A DNA stretch of 64,000 bases from Apricaphanius iberus (Eukaryota; Chordata; Actinopteri; Cyprinodontiformes; Aphaniidae). Shown piece after piece: positions 1-23,187 of the stretch. A model generated the notes under the pieces. That model was given only the letters and a program-made list of their open reading frames with translations, was not told where the DNA came from and ran no database searches. The stretch lies in the NCBI GenBank assembly GCA_028564705.1, contig JAPXFQ010001341.1, positions 558,001-622,000 on the forward strand, given 5' to 3'. Position 1 is the stretch's first letter; each line of letters starts with the position of its first letter. The translations under genes and the position numbers were made by a program.

Positions 1-65
1 AATCATTCCTGGCTTAGGTCTGTCAGTTTACATCTTACTAGGTTTGGAGTTAATGGAGTTAACAG

Positions 66-165
66 AAGGTGCACAGTTGCTAGCAGGGTTGCCTTGCAGG
101 TCCTGGGTTTAAATCCCGACCAAGGTTTACATGTTCTCCCAATGCGTGTTTCGGTTTCTCTCAAT
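66..165 (+). repeat. degenerate tRNA-headed SINE-like fragment
   Basis: A B-box-like run, gggtttaaatccc, near 106-118 is followed by catgttctcccaatgcgtg, the stretch that follows the tRNA-like head in a very common teleost repeat. The A box is poorly kept and no tail is visible. Better-preserved relatives occur at 26285 on the plus strand and, as the 3' part, at 12332-12524 on the minus strand. Confidence 0.4.
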
Positions 166-2036
166 TTTTTCTGTTCACATGGCGCGGATCTCGGTCTGTA
201 CTGGAGTCCAGTGTTTTACATGACGGACTCCACCAAAACAGCAGGTGGCGGTATACAAATAATTCTGTAGCTATCCAACAAACGAGGGAATGAGAAGTAC
301 CGACGTCATAAAACGAGCGACAGCCTGGAATGTAAACAAACTGGTCTACCGGTCAACTTGCTACCTGAAGCCATCTACAAGGTGAGTGTTGTAGTAAACC
401 CACTGTTTTGTAACCTAATGTGTTGCTGTGGGATGCTTGAATCGCATTGTTTTGGTCTGTTCGTGGTCGAGTGGTGATTCTATAATTTTGGCCGTCGGTG
501 TCGTCATTTCCGTGTGGAGTACGTGTTAGGTATGTGTTAGGTACGGCCAGAGTACGGCTTATGTTCACATTATACGTATCCACTCGTACCTGGACTCCAA
601 TACTACCTCCAAGACAGGTCTCTCTGGCCGTATCCTGGCACGGTCCAGGCTGCGTTCACATGGTACGAAATAAGTGGATTTTGACCAAATACGGTATTCG
701 AGCTCGGACTCACGTACCATGTGAAAACACTCTTAAAGATGCTGCCTCCCCAACCTGATGATGGATGGCTGCATGGATGGTTGGATGGATGGATGGTTGG
801 GAATATTATTTTACAATCAAATCGTTCTTTAAACACATCCAAATAGCTTTTTGGATAACTTTTTATCGTTTCCCTCAAACACACATTAAAAAATGTTGTT
901 GTTTTTTTTTTTAAACTTTATTTAAACAAACACTTGCACAAAAACTTTCAAAATGTGAAATTATTCTGTTAGTGTTCCTGTTACTCCTGCACCCTGTTTT
1001 GAGCATGTAATTATGTGTCTAAACAAACCAGGACTGTGTGGCACAGTTAATCTAGCTCCGAACTGAAGCCCAGACAAGATGTTGAAATGCCGGTTTCTCA
1101 GAGGTTTCCATCTGACTCATGCTCCTGAGGCTTCCCTCCTCAACTCCACACTATATTATAAAGCCTTAACGTCTTCAATGGAACAGACAGCTAAATTTCT
1201 CATCCTGATTATTTGTCTGATTATTCAATGCATATATAGAGAAATTAACTATTTAGCAAAAACATCTAAACAAGCCGCCGGCATGTTTTGGAGTAGATAT
1301 CTGACCAGTCTTCTAGCCAGAACTGGTAGAGGTCATATAACAGGTTGGTCAGAGTAACTAGTGGTTTGTTTCCACTCAGTTGTACGACAAAACCAACCCA
1401 TATCGCACCATTCTTGGAACCCCTTCAGTCCTAGGTCCATAGGACAATGGTACAGTTAGGGTGGAACTACTTGTCTCACCCAACATAGTCCATCAATTGG
1501 ACGTAAGAAGAACGTCACTGATGGCATACAAGTGTGTCAGGTTTTTTGTTGCACCAGTAGGCCTCCTCGTTAGGTGTTTGGGTTTAAACCTGCCAACCCA
1601 GTGAAAGACCAAAGGCGGTGGAAACGCTTTCCTGAGTTTTCCGCACGAGCGGTCTCATTTTGACGGGATATTTTCTATATATGACTTTTGTTTTAGAGTG
1701 GTGATGGAAAAATCTGAAGGCCATTGGTCATTTTGATTAACTAGTATTCACACTTCTGACCACTTGGTGAAAATACGCAGACTCAACTCTTGTTTGTTTT
1801 CAAGGAACAAACAAGAGTTGAACTTCACCAGTTCTCTCTAGAAGAAAAAATAGTCTAATTATGCCAAAAGTCCACAAATATGGCTACCAAAAGGATGCTG
1901 CTGAATATTTTCCATGACTGAGTATCTTTTTAGAATGATTACAGAAAAATCTGAAGGTTGTCAGCTTGGTACCAATGCACACATTTAAAAATTTACAGAT
2001 AGAGTACAGGTAATTCTCTCAATCACAGCCCTTAAA
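166..2036. other. intergenic, no gene recognised
   Basis: No credible coding exon is visible; the short open frames overlap each other on both strands and lack codon structure. The stretch holds a 13-bp perfect inverted repeat (655-667 with 713-725), a second shorter inverted pair around 543-553 and 623-633, a (TGGA)-type simple repeat at 764-800 and a T-rich run near 900. Together the inverted pairs suggest a decayed non-autonomous DNA transposon. Confidence 0.4.
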
Positions 2037-3665
2037 ATGAGGAAAGAGCTTCATAAAATCAAGGTGAGGAAGGCTGCAGGTCCAGATGGCATCAGCTCCA
2101 GGTTCCTGAGGAGTTGCACAGATGAACAGTGTCACATTTTAGGTTATCTGTTCAACCTGAGCCTAAAGCTGGGGAAAGTACCACGGCTGTGGAAGACCTC
2201 CTGTGTGGTACCGGTACCAAAGAACCCCACCCCAAGGACCTGAGCAGCTACAGGGCTAGTAGCCCTGACATTGCATCTGATGAAAACTCTCAAGAGGTCG
2301 GTTCTTAACCATCTGCGCTCCCTGGTGAGGTCGTCATTGGATCCACTGCAGTTTGCTTACCGACCTGGCATTGGAGTGGAGGACGTCATCATCTACCTCC
2401 AGCACGAAGCTCTGACTCACCTGGAGAAACCTAGAAGCTCTGTGAGGATCATGTTCTTTATTCACTCCAGTTCTTTTAACACCATCCAGCCACGACTTCT
2501 GAAGGAGAAGCTGGAGCTGTCAGGACCATCACATGTCCCAATGGACACTGGTCTACCTCACAGGACACCCACAGCATGTGAGGACACAGGGCTGTGTCTC
2601 CGATACGCTATTCTGAAGTACGGAGGCCCCATAGGGAACTGTGCTGGCACTGTTCCTCTTCACCCTCTACACTTCATCACGCTGCCACCGACAGGAGTTC
2701 TCTGATTGCTGTGCCATAGTTGGATTCATTACAGGTGAGGACGACTCAGAGTACAGACAGAGGACTCTGGACTTTGTGAACTGGTGTCAGCAGAACCACC
2801 TGCTGATCAATGCTGGGAAAACCAAGGAGTTGGTGGTGGATTTCAGGCGACCCAGAACCAACACACTGAAAAACCTGGGAGGTGACATTGAGAAACGGTA
2901 GTGGACTCTTATAGGTACCTGGGTGTTCACCTGAACAAACTAGACTGGAGCCACGACACAGAGGCTCTTTATAGGAATGGTCAGAGCAGACTCTACATGC
3001 TGAGGAAGCTGAGGGGGAGCGCTGTTAACGACCTTCTATGATTCTGAGGTGTCTTCAGTCGTTTTTTACAGAGTTATATGTTGGAGCAGCAGTTTATCGA
3101 CAGCAGAGAGGAAAAGGTTGGATAAACTCATCAGTGCAGGTGGTGGGAGACAGAACGACTATAGTTAAAATAACATCTCTGATGGACAGAGTCTCACACC
3201 CCATGTATGAAGATGTTAGTGAACTGCAGAGCTCCTTCAGTGACAGACTGCAGCATCGTAGAAGTATGGAGGAACGTTTCCGCAGGTCCTTCCGCCCTGC
3301 AGCTGTTACACTGTACAATCAAAACTACTCCCAACAAACATAGACGTTTACTTCAGCGCTGTAATTTGCACTAATCAACCGAACAACTAATACTGTTATA
3401 TCTTGCACATTATTTTTATTGGTTTATATATACTAACTCATTGGAAGTTTACACGTTTACTTTTTAATGTACGGTACAATGCACAGTTTGTACTTTCTAA
3501 ATATGCTGATGTAATATATGTATAAAATCGTATTTCTTCTGTACAAATTGTGTGTATTTCTGTTCTGTGTTCATTTCTGTTTGTATATCTGTTGGGTTTT
3601 TTGCTGCTATTATGACTAGATTTCCCCTTGTGGGACCATTAAAGGTTTATTCTATTCTATTCTAT
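2037..3665 (+). mobile_element. Rex1/Babar-type LINE, degenerate reverse transcriptase
   Basis: The 5' part reads KAAGPDGISSRFL and LWKTSCVVPVPK, typical of the reverse transcriptase of Rex1/Babar-like fish LINEs. It continues through DPLQFAYRPGIGVEDVI, FLFTLY, NHLLINAGKTKELVVDFRR and a C-terminal ERFRRSFRPAAVTLYN block. The frame changes several times and stops interrupt it (for example after NPTPRT), so it is a dead copy. Endonuclease sequence is missing, so it is 5' truncated. The 3' end, a ttccccttgtgggac stretch followed by repeated attct units (about 3645-3682), fits the oligonucleotide tail of this family. The clade is assigned by motif recognition only. Confidence 0.8.
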
Positions 3666-3739
3666 TGTATTCTATTCTATAACTAAATCAATCAAAAACA
3701 AGATTTCCACGAGAGCATTCACTTCATGTCGCCAGTTGT

Positions 3740-3890
3740 GATGGACTGGCGACCTGTCCAGGGTGTACCCTGGACAGGTCCAGCAGTCGCTCCAGCAATC
3801 CATCGCCCGTTGACAGCTGGAGATAGGCACCAGCCTCCCCCGCGACCCATTAAGGATTAAGCGGTTAAGAAAATGGATGGATGGTTGCAA
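3740..3890 (+). repeat. RTE/Rex3-like 3' tail ending in (ATGG)n
   Basis: The sequence runs from gatggactggcgacctgtcc to ggttaagaaaatggatgga, the typical end of an abundant teleost repeat whose tail is a run of GATG units, as known for Rex3-type elements. Within it, 3751-3780 forms a 30-bp near-perfect palindrome (14-bp arms, 2-bp spacer) not expected from the family; see findings. A minus-strand relative lies at 12332-12524. Confidence 0.55.
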
Positions 3891-4484
3891 TTCAGTTTGA
3901 GTTGTTGAGTTTAACCACATTTTGATTTAGAAATGTATTTCTATGGACTTATGTTATGTTTTTACATTTTGTGTGTGAAGCTCTTTGACCTTTTTTGTTG
4001 TTATAAAACATGAGGTTACACCAATAAAGTTGTATTGCATCATTATCCCAACCTGAAAAAAATACATAAAACACGCACACAAGTTTGTATTGCTACCCAT
4101 ATTAGTGCCCTCCATTGACTTGCATTGTTTTTAATAACTGGATTTATGCCTAACCCTGATACTTTACCTAACCCTAACCATAACTGATCTATTCCTAACC
4201 CTAAGTCTAAATAAAACTTAATTCACACCATACCTCTAAACCTAAAAAAGGAGTCCACCGTATCAGGACTGGGCTTCGGTCCTAACAAGGTCCATTGGTC
4301 CTAGGAAAGGCTAGTGAATATTCCAAAACCGGTCCTAAGACAGGTAGCAATACAAGACCAAACACACACAAACAGTTCAAATTAACTAGTTACCTTGTAT
4401 TTAGATTCAGATCAGTCAGACTTTTCTCTAGTCTTTTAATTTAGTTTTGATGTATACCTCTTTTGGTTCTCTGAAGGTCTTTTT
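3891..4484. other. intergenic, no gene recognised
   Basis: AT-rich sequence without exons. It contains an AATAAA near 4023 after a gttataaaacatgaggtt stretch that may be the end of another retroposon, and a few taaccctaacc-like units near 4145-4205 that are too irregular to be an interstitial telomere tract. Confidence 0.3.
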
Positions 4485-4940
4485 TTTTAACAACTAATAA
4501 GATTGTTTGCCAGCTATGCTGATGATACTCAGCTTTACATGACATCCAGGTGACTATGAACCCATCCAAACAGTAAGCAATTGCTTTAAATAAAGCTATG
4601 TGTGGATGTGCCATATTTTTTCCAACTGAATAGAAACAAAAGTAATTATCTTTGGACGTAAGGAGGAATGACCAAGAGTCGGCACAAGCTTCCATTACTA
4701 GAGCTACAAACTACTTGTCAGGCCCACAAATCAAGGCTAAAACCCGTTAATAGCTTCCCTTTAGTAAGAGATTAATAATAGCGGAAATTTCATAACAGTA
4801 TAATGTTTTAATGTTCTTTATATGTTCAATGTTGTTCTATTCTGTTTTTATTGTTGCTTTTATTGAATTCTCTAATCACCCAAAGCATCTTGAATTGCTT
4901 TGTTGCTGAAAGCGTGCCATACAAATAAACTTGCCTCGCC
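4485..4940 (+). mobile_element. L2-like LINE 3' fragment
   Basis: At 4513-4539 the plus strand encodes YADDTQLYM, the catalytic YADD box of L2-type reverse transcriptases. Broken frames follow, then a 3' end containing cttgaattgctttgttgctg and acaaataaacttgcctcgcc, which closely matches the end of the L2 fragment at 10290-10935. Most of the reverse transcriptase C-terminus is deleted. Confidence 0.65.
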
Positions 4941-5644
4941 TCTTTTCAATTTATTCACTCATTTATTGTTTCACAGATTTGAAGAACAGAGGGTAGAGCT
5001 GCTTCCTTATTCTTTTAAATATCCTCATTATCAAGCAGATTATTCCCATTTCATTCAACTTCTGAGCTGCAGGTAAACTTTAGATTAAAAAAAGCACCAC
5101 AAAAGTCTTTTTAAAGTCAGTGCTATGTAATATATTATTTGCTTTAATAATAATAATGTATTTTTTACATTAGAAATATTTATCTCTTCTGTTGCACAGA
5201 GAAGCCCACCGGTAATGTAGTCCCATACAAAAATATGAAGATGAGTTAAAACATAATGAGATGTTTATGAAGAAAGGCTGGGTGGATGTTGGATAAAAAT
5301 TTCTACGGCTGATCTGGAGCATCTTCTAAAAATGTTCTGTCTCGTTTGAGGTTCTAACAAAGTTCTGCTGGGGAGATAAGAAAATCTGCATGAAATTTTC
5401 TGTAGCGGATGTAAAAAAGAAAAAAAAATTCCTGATCGTGAAGGTTACAATGTCACAAACATGGTCATAATGTTTTGTCTCATTCTAGTCAGACTTACTC
5501 CTCTTGATGCATCATTTCATTATACATTTTCATACAAAAGAAAACCCTGATCCCATTCCCATTTATAAATATATAAACAATACACTCTTAATGTCCACGA
5601 GTCAACACATCCCTCCTTCATACATCCTGAGTTTATTCCGGTTT
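4941..5644. other. 3' flank of ovol1, no other gene seen
   Basis: This AT-rich stretch lies downstream of the ovol1 stop on the minus strand and probably contains its 3' UTR. No exon-like open frame and no repeat family was recognised. Confidence 0.3.
5632..5637 (-). terminator. candidate ovol1 polyadenylation signal AATAAA
   Basis: The plus-strand tttatt reads AATAAA on the minus strand, beginning only eight bases beyond the ovol1 TAG. If used it would leave an exceptionally short 3' UTR, so more distal signals are more likely to dominate. Confidence 0.25.
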
Positions 5645-17833
<12,189 letters not shown>

Positions 17834-17900
17834 GATCGGTCAAAAGCAACCAGTTCTTCGCAATAAAAATATTTTGTTTTTATGTTGCGCGGGGAAGATT

Positions 17901-18467
17901 GAGAAAAGAGACGACGTCAAACCAGGTAACTGTTTAAAAGCAGGAAGCTGAGGGGGGGGAAATTGGAAAGGGTCGATCCACTTCTTCTCCTTTCCTACTT
18001 GCGCTTTTTCTTCTCGTTTCGCAAAGCTTTATCTCCTAATATCTTCACTCTTTTCTTTCTATCAAAATCACGATTTCCAGATTTGAAGAGGTGAAAGAGG
18101 TCCGGACAGGTGAGTGTGCTCAGGTGAGGCAGGTAAAGTCAGAACGGGCTCCGCAGCGCCTCCAAATAACGGGAGAGTGTGTCAAGAAAAAAGAAGGAAA
18201 AAAAAAACGGAAGATGATCACACACACACACTCACACCAAGTCAGAGGCGCAGAGGTTGGTCAAAAGCAGCTCAGGTACTCATTTAAAAAAGAGAAGCAG
18301 GAAACAGGTGCCAGCGCGCATGCGCGGCAGAAATAACGGTGACAACAGGCTAGAGAGCCTGGGTTAGGCCTCAGTATACCTGCTGAACCGGTTTACCCCT
18401 CCTCTCCCTCTTTCTGTCTTTCCTTTTCGCTCTTTATCTCCAGGTGAGGAGCCAGGAGAAAGACGAG
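17901..18467. other. 5' flank of ovol1
   Basis: This lies immediately upstream of ovol1 on the minus strand and may hold its 5' UTR or promoter. It contains a purine-rich stretch near 18190 and a short (CA)n at 18221. The plus-strand open frame at 18091-18336 looks like chance. Confidence 0.35.
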
Positions 18468-18471
18468 CGGA

Positions 18472-18511
<40 letters not shown>

Positions 18512-18512
18512 C
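18468..18512. repeat. (GAAA)n microsatellite
   Basis: About eleven tandem gaaa units. It creates an artificial Phe/Leu/Ser-rich frame on the minus strand. Confidence 0.9.
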
Positions 18513-19919
18513 AGAAAAAATGAGATTTTGAGTCTGCTTGACATAGGATAATTTTTTTATTATTAAATAGATCATGAAATACGTAAAAAGAACAAATTAA
18601 TATTTGAATTACTTTTCTGTAATGTAATTACAAAGACCAAGTAATAGGCCTATGTCATCAAGGCCATGCAAGTTCATTTGTAGAGTACAATTCATACACA
18701 AGGCAATTCAAAGTGCTTCACAGTTGCATAAATTAAGAAAACAGATAAACAGGAAAAAAAACATCAACTTAAAAAAATAATTAATTACAATAAAAAGCAA
18801 GAGTGCAGATAAAATACGTTGAATTGTCATATGGACGGGTAAAAATAACTGTTTTCAGCCTGGATTTAAACATTGCTAGAGTTGATATCAAATCGTTTGA
18901 TATGCCCAGGTTATGCATCAGTGGCACACTTTTTTTTGTAGGATATGTCATTTGTTTTCTGCGTTCCCAGTTACGGATACTAAGGAATCTGACACAGTAT
19001 ATTTTTCTAAAAAAAAAGAAAGAAATAAAAGGTTGATAAATCATTCAAATTTATGTAAATAAAGTCACATTCAGATTAGGTAATTATTTGTTTTCAGATA
19101 TCAAACTTGAGTCCTAATAAATGAGGCAACTTTTAGAATCTAGCTTCACGGTAACAGGGTTGAAAATGCAATGCTAAAGTAAGCTTTTTTTTCCAGAAAT
19201 AGATGTAGAAAATATGGAATGTTACTGATAATATCAAGGACAAATTTAGCTACATTAATAATCTCAGAAAAATGTTAAATTACATTGTCGTATTCGGACA
19301 GGATGAGTAACAGGGTCGCTTTGGTTAGTGTGGCACAATCAAGTAAAACTGAAAAGAATAAAAAAAATATGACGAAAAAGAAGAGGATTTATGGTGTTAT
19401 CTTAGGGTTTGATTATGTCATATTCTCTGTTTCATTTGACTCCCTCTTTTCCTTCTTTTTCTTCTATGCTAAATATGTTTTGGTAACAGGGTTGCGCACA
19501 TATTGTGGGACACAAATTCAATACATTTTTACTACTATGATAATTATAGTAAACGTTTTAACAATTACTACGGAACGCACATTTCAACACAAATATGCCA
19601 AAGAATTCATGTCCAAGTTTCTCATCCAAGACGGTGGGACAAGAGAAAAAAAGAAACTTAGGGGAGACTTTAGATTTATGATATTTTTAACAATATTTTG
19701 AAACATGTTTTTCTAAAACTATATGTTTTAGAACAAGAATAATTTAAGATACAAATATATGTTTTTGTGTTTTGGATTGTCAGATTTGGTTTTTTGTGGG
19801 TGGGACAAGAAATGTCTTCAAATTCTGGAATGACCCGGTTCACAAGCATCGCATTTGTGTGAAACATGATAATTATCAAATTATTTACGCCCTAAACCGG
19901 TTTTATGTTGCTTTAATGA
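18513..19919. other. intergenic, no gene recognised
   Basis: At 18665-18800 the sequence gtacaattcatacacaaggc, followed by attcaaagtgcttcacag, looks like the 3' end of an L2-like LINE in reverse orientation. Around 19150, 19305 and 19482 a gtaacagggt motif recurs three times, possibly part of an unclassified dispersed repeat. The 138-codon open frame at 19285-19701 has no recognisable content. Confidence 0.35.
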
Positions 19920-20290
19920 AAATGCAGAGATCACCGACATAAACTGGAGGACAAATATTTGATAAAGAATTGTTTTTATTGTCTGTACCAAGCGTTTGCA
20001 CAGAATCTGGTTTGGTGGCTTTTCAGTATTCTGCTCCCACAACATGGAACAATTTAGAAAAATACTGGAAATTAAAGGAACTGGTTCCAAGAGGATAATT
20101 TAAACGATTGTTCAAATGTTTGGATGTGAATTCTGTGATTTGTAAATGTTTTAAAACAGTTTTATGAAATTCCTGCTCGAAATCTGTTCTGTAATTCTAA
20201 ATTGTCTCGAGCTGTCTTGGCTAGGACTCCCTCGGAAAGGAGTTTAGTAATCTCAACAGGATCTTCCTGGTTAAATAAAGGCTCTATAGA
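19920..20290 (+). mobile_element. LINE 3' end fragment
   Basis: The plus strand contains an acaacatggaacaatttag stretch that would read as a WNNL block, and ends with a retroposon-like 3' end (acaggatcttcctggttaaa followed by taaaggctc). This type of end is common to several fish LINEs; the clade is not determined. A related end in the opposite orientation begins at 20795. Confidence 0.5.
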
Positions 20291-20682
20291 TAAATACAAA
20301 TGTTTTCTACCTTTTTACAAATAAAAATACATTTTCTCCCCTCATATGGTTGTTCGTTCTCTAATATTCTCCACAATCCTCTGAGGCTTTCACAGAACAT
20401 CTCCAGTTATCTCCCCAGATTCAATAACGAACCGCTATAGACTCTATTCACTTGCCAGGGATCTCCTCTAAGGGCACATGGATGCACACCGATTTTATTT
20501 AGGGATATCCCAATAAAGGGGCCTGAGTACATATGCATGCCACACTTATCAGGATTTTACTCTAAAACCTGAAAAGAATTGGTGGAAGCACAAAAAAGGC
20601 TGCGCTATACAGGTCTTTTATTGTAGAGTGAAAGTTAACCATGTATTATTTTCCTTCCACTTCGGAATTATGTCCTACTTTG

Positions 20683-20783
20683 TAGGGATGCACCGATACT
20701 GGTATCAGGGTCAGTACCATTATTACTGTATTAGTAAAGTTAACCGATACTGTTAAGAAAAAAGTGGTATCATTGCATTCCTA
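20683..20783. mobile_element. miniature hAT element, 101 bp
   Basis: The ends tagggatgcaccgatac and gtatcattgcattccta are inverted repeats of the same family as 14716-15044. The flanks ctactttg (20675-20682) and ctacttta (20784-20791) are an 8-bp target duplication with one mismatch. The body has been reduced to about 60 bases. Confidence 0.75.
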
Positions 20784-20794
20784 CTACTTTAAAT

Positions 20795-21010
20795 TTTTTT
20801 TTATTTAACCTTTATTTAACCAGGAAAGTCCAATTGAGGCTAAGAACCTCTTTTTCAAGGGAGTCCTGGCCAAGAGGCAGCAAAAAACACAGTCAATTAC
20901 ATTCATAAAAGTTAAACGATACAAATAATTAAAAACAATTGCAATTAAAATAGGTCATTCCAGATTATTTCAATCTGGACTTAAAAGCATTTAAGAAAAT
21001 AAGTTTGTTG
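20795..21010 (-). repeat. LINE 3' end fragment, reverse orientation
   Basis: The plus strand tttatttaaccaggaaagtc followed by caattgaggctaagaacctc is the complement of the 'tcctggttaaataaagg' type of LINE end seen at 20265. Only the untranslated end appears to be present. Confidence 0.5.
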
Positions 21011-22120
21011 GTTTATTGCATAAAATCCCAATATCGTGAGGTAAATTATGAGGTTGTAATCTGACAAAATGTGAAAAAGGTATGAACAATGTACTTTAGG
21101 GGAGGTTTTTCATCCACATAGTGAATTTCTGATCTTGTTTGCACATATTTACAGGACAAAGAGTACGGGGGAAAGAACTGTTACCTGCAGTCTGTGGAGA
21201 CGCGTCGTTGCAGCAACATTTCACAGCTAATTTAGGGCTGTTACTTTTTATAACGCCACACTGACGCAACTCCAATATTCTGTCACATTAATACATAAGC
21301 TGAAGCTGGATGATAGTTAATGGATCAGAACACTTAGAGTCTGATTTTGGGGCTGATATAAGAACTAAATACAGCAAAGTATAAACTGAACTCCAGTTTA
21401 ATGAGGGCCCCAAATAATTCCTCTGGTTAGCTAAATGAGTCGAGGTCATCAAAGAGAAGATGTTCGTCCTCGTTTGTGGGGAATTGCTTGTGAAACATGA
21501 GCGCAGCTGCAGAGAGCAACGATTTTTCCCTAATATTTAAATATGGCATCATAAAGGGCTCTCTGTGCATCTCAGTCTGGGATTTGAATAATATTGGGCC
21601 CAATAGCTCATGTGATTATTCCTGACATAAAACTCTGCTGTGTTGTGAAGTTATTAAATACCCAAATGAAAAATGACTCATGTTTGATTTATCTCTAAAT
21701 TGATCTACTTCCGGCTTTTTTTTTTGCTGTTGAATGCACAAATGACTTTACTCTCATGAATTTGGCAGAAAATTTTGTATTACTCGTTTCAGTACACAGC
21801 AGCCTAGACACCAGGCTAGTTTAACAGGTGAGTTGTGAGCATTAGAACCAAGTTTTTTTTTGTCAAAGTTGAACTGTTTGAACTAAACAACTTGAATAAT
21901 TTTGGGGGTAAATTTTTTGGTGCAGTCTATGTTTGATTTCCGTGAGAAACAGCTGGTTTGCAAATCAGTTATTTACTTTCAACAGGTGGAGAAAATTCCA
22001 TTTTATTTCTGTTTCCGTTTAATCATCACACTTGTGTTGAATATTTTTTTTGCGTTCTGCTCACGTCTCTCAGCTCCTTTGAGGTTTGATTTCCACAAAA
22101 TAAAGTCGCACAGACAGGCG
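21011..22120. other. intergenic, no gene recognised
   Basis: AT-rich, with no exon or repeat recognised. The open frame at 21902-22210 has no motif and overlaps minus-strand open frames. Confidence 0.3.
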
Positions 22121-22342
22121 TCAACGTTTGTCATCAGGGAATGCGTCCCTGAACAGGGAGGGAGGGGGTCTAAGAGTTCCTCTGAAGAGGCGGAGGTGTG
22201 GTGCAGGTAGAAGGTATGCTGCCTGGGCTGTTGGAGCAGTCTGGCTAGAGGTGCAATGCCCTCCCTCCTCTTCCTCCTCACTGTCGTTCGTACTGTAATA
22301 ACTGGAGGGGGATAGAGGTGGCGTCTGCAAGGTACAGGCCAA
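22121..22342 (-). other. candidate exon or fortuitous open frame, unassigned
   Basis: Read on the minus strand, an acceptor-like cttgcag precedes a frame starting TPPLSPSSYYSTNDSEEEEE, then a Pro/Ala-rich stretch, and ending in TGA after FRDAFPDDKR. The Ser/Pro plus acidic composition and raised GC content resemble part of a disordered regulatory protein. No domain is recognisable, a second frame is also open over most of the segment, and no partner exon was found nearby. Confidence 0.2.
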
Positions 22343-23185
22343 AAGAGTTCATAGGATTGGAGTCGTAGTTTTTAATAAATATTTGGAACCAGTAAAAGAT
22401 GAAAAAGGAGAGGAATAAACACCTATATGGGAGGGAGAAGCTATAATAAAGACAGGAATATTAATCTGGAGACGGAAAAAAAGCAAGACGACTGCAAAAA
22501 AGTCATTAAATTAACAAAAAAACATACCAAAGATAACACTTTCTCCACTCCCCTCATCAGAATTTTTTACTAAATTGTAAATTTTACTAAATTTTACTGG
22601 ACCTGAATCTCCAGTAAAATTTCCAAAACTTACATTTTCCTTTCATGACGGGCTCCGTAACTTTTATACCTTAAAAAAATAAATTTTCAAAACCTTTTGG
22701 CGAGACATGAGCATTTATTATATTCATTTTCAGAACCGCCACTGCCTGGGAGCTTCCCGCTGCTGAAAACTGCTCTACACAACTTTCTCTTCCTGGGGGC
22801 CTCCTGGAAGTACTGACTGAGTTTTGCTTTACAGTACATCACACACTACCAAACCTTAATTATATAATGTTGATAATATTGTTTATGAGAAAGACTTATG
22901 TCTACCTTCCAGCTTAATTTAAAAACTGTTCTATTTGGATGCACTAAGTATGAAATAAAAACATGAAACCAATTATTGTGCTTGTAGCCAAATTGTATAT
23001 TCACAAATGCAAAGTGCTGTAAACGTAACCCAATTTCTTTCGTTTTAAAAAGGAAATGAAGATGTACTCGAACACTTTCTCTTCCTCACAAAAAATAATA
23101 AAGCTGCTGAAACTTTAAATTATGCTCAAAATTTAATATTTTGCCATTTTTACAAGACTTGGACTACAGAATTTGTATCTACACA
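22343..23185. other. intergenic, no gene recognised
   Basis: AT-rich intergenic DNA with no open frame of note. A local direct duplication of aaattttact lies at about 22573-22600. Confidence 0.3.
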
Positions 23186-23187
23186 TA

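Noticed and set aside
4145..4205. Interstitial telomeric repeat
   Set aside because: Only a few cctaaccct-like units, irregularly spaced and mixed with other sequence.
18468..18512. CRISPR-like short repeats
   Set aside because: A plain tetranucleotide microsatellite without spacers, in a vertebrate genome.
19285..19701. 138-codon open frame on the plus strand
   Set aside because: AT-rich, Phe/Ile/Lys-dominated composition, no motif, no splice context.
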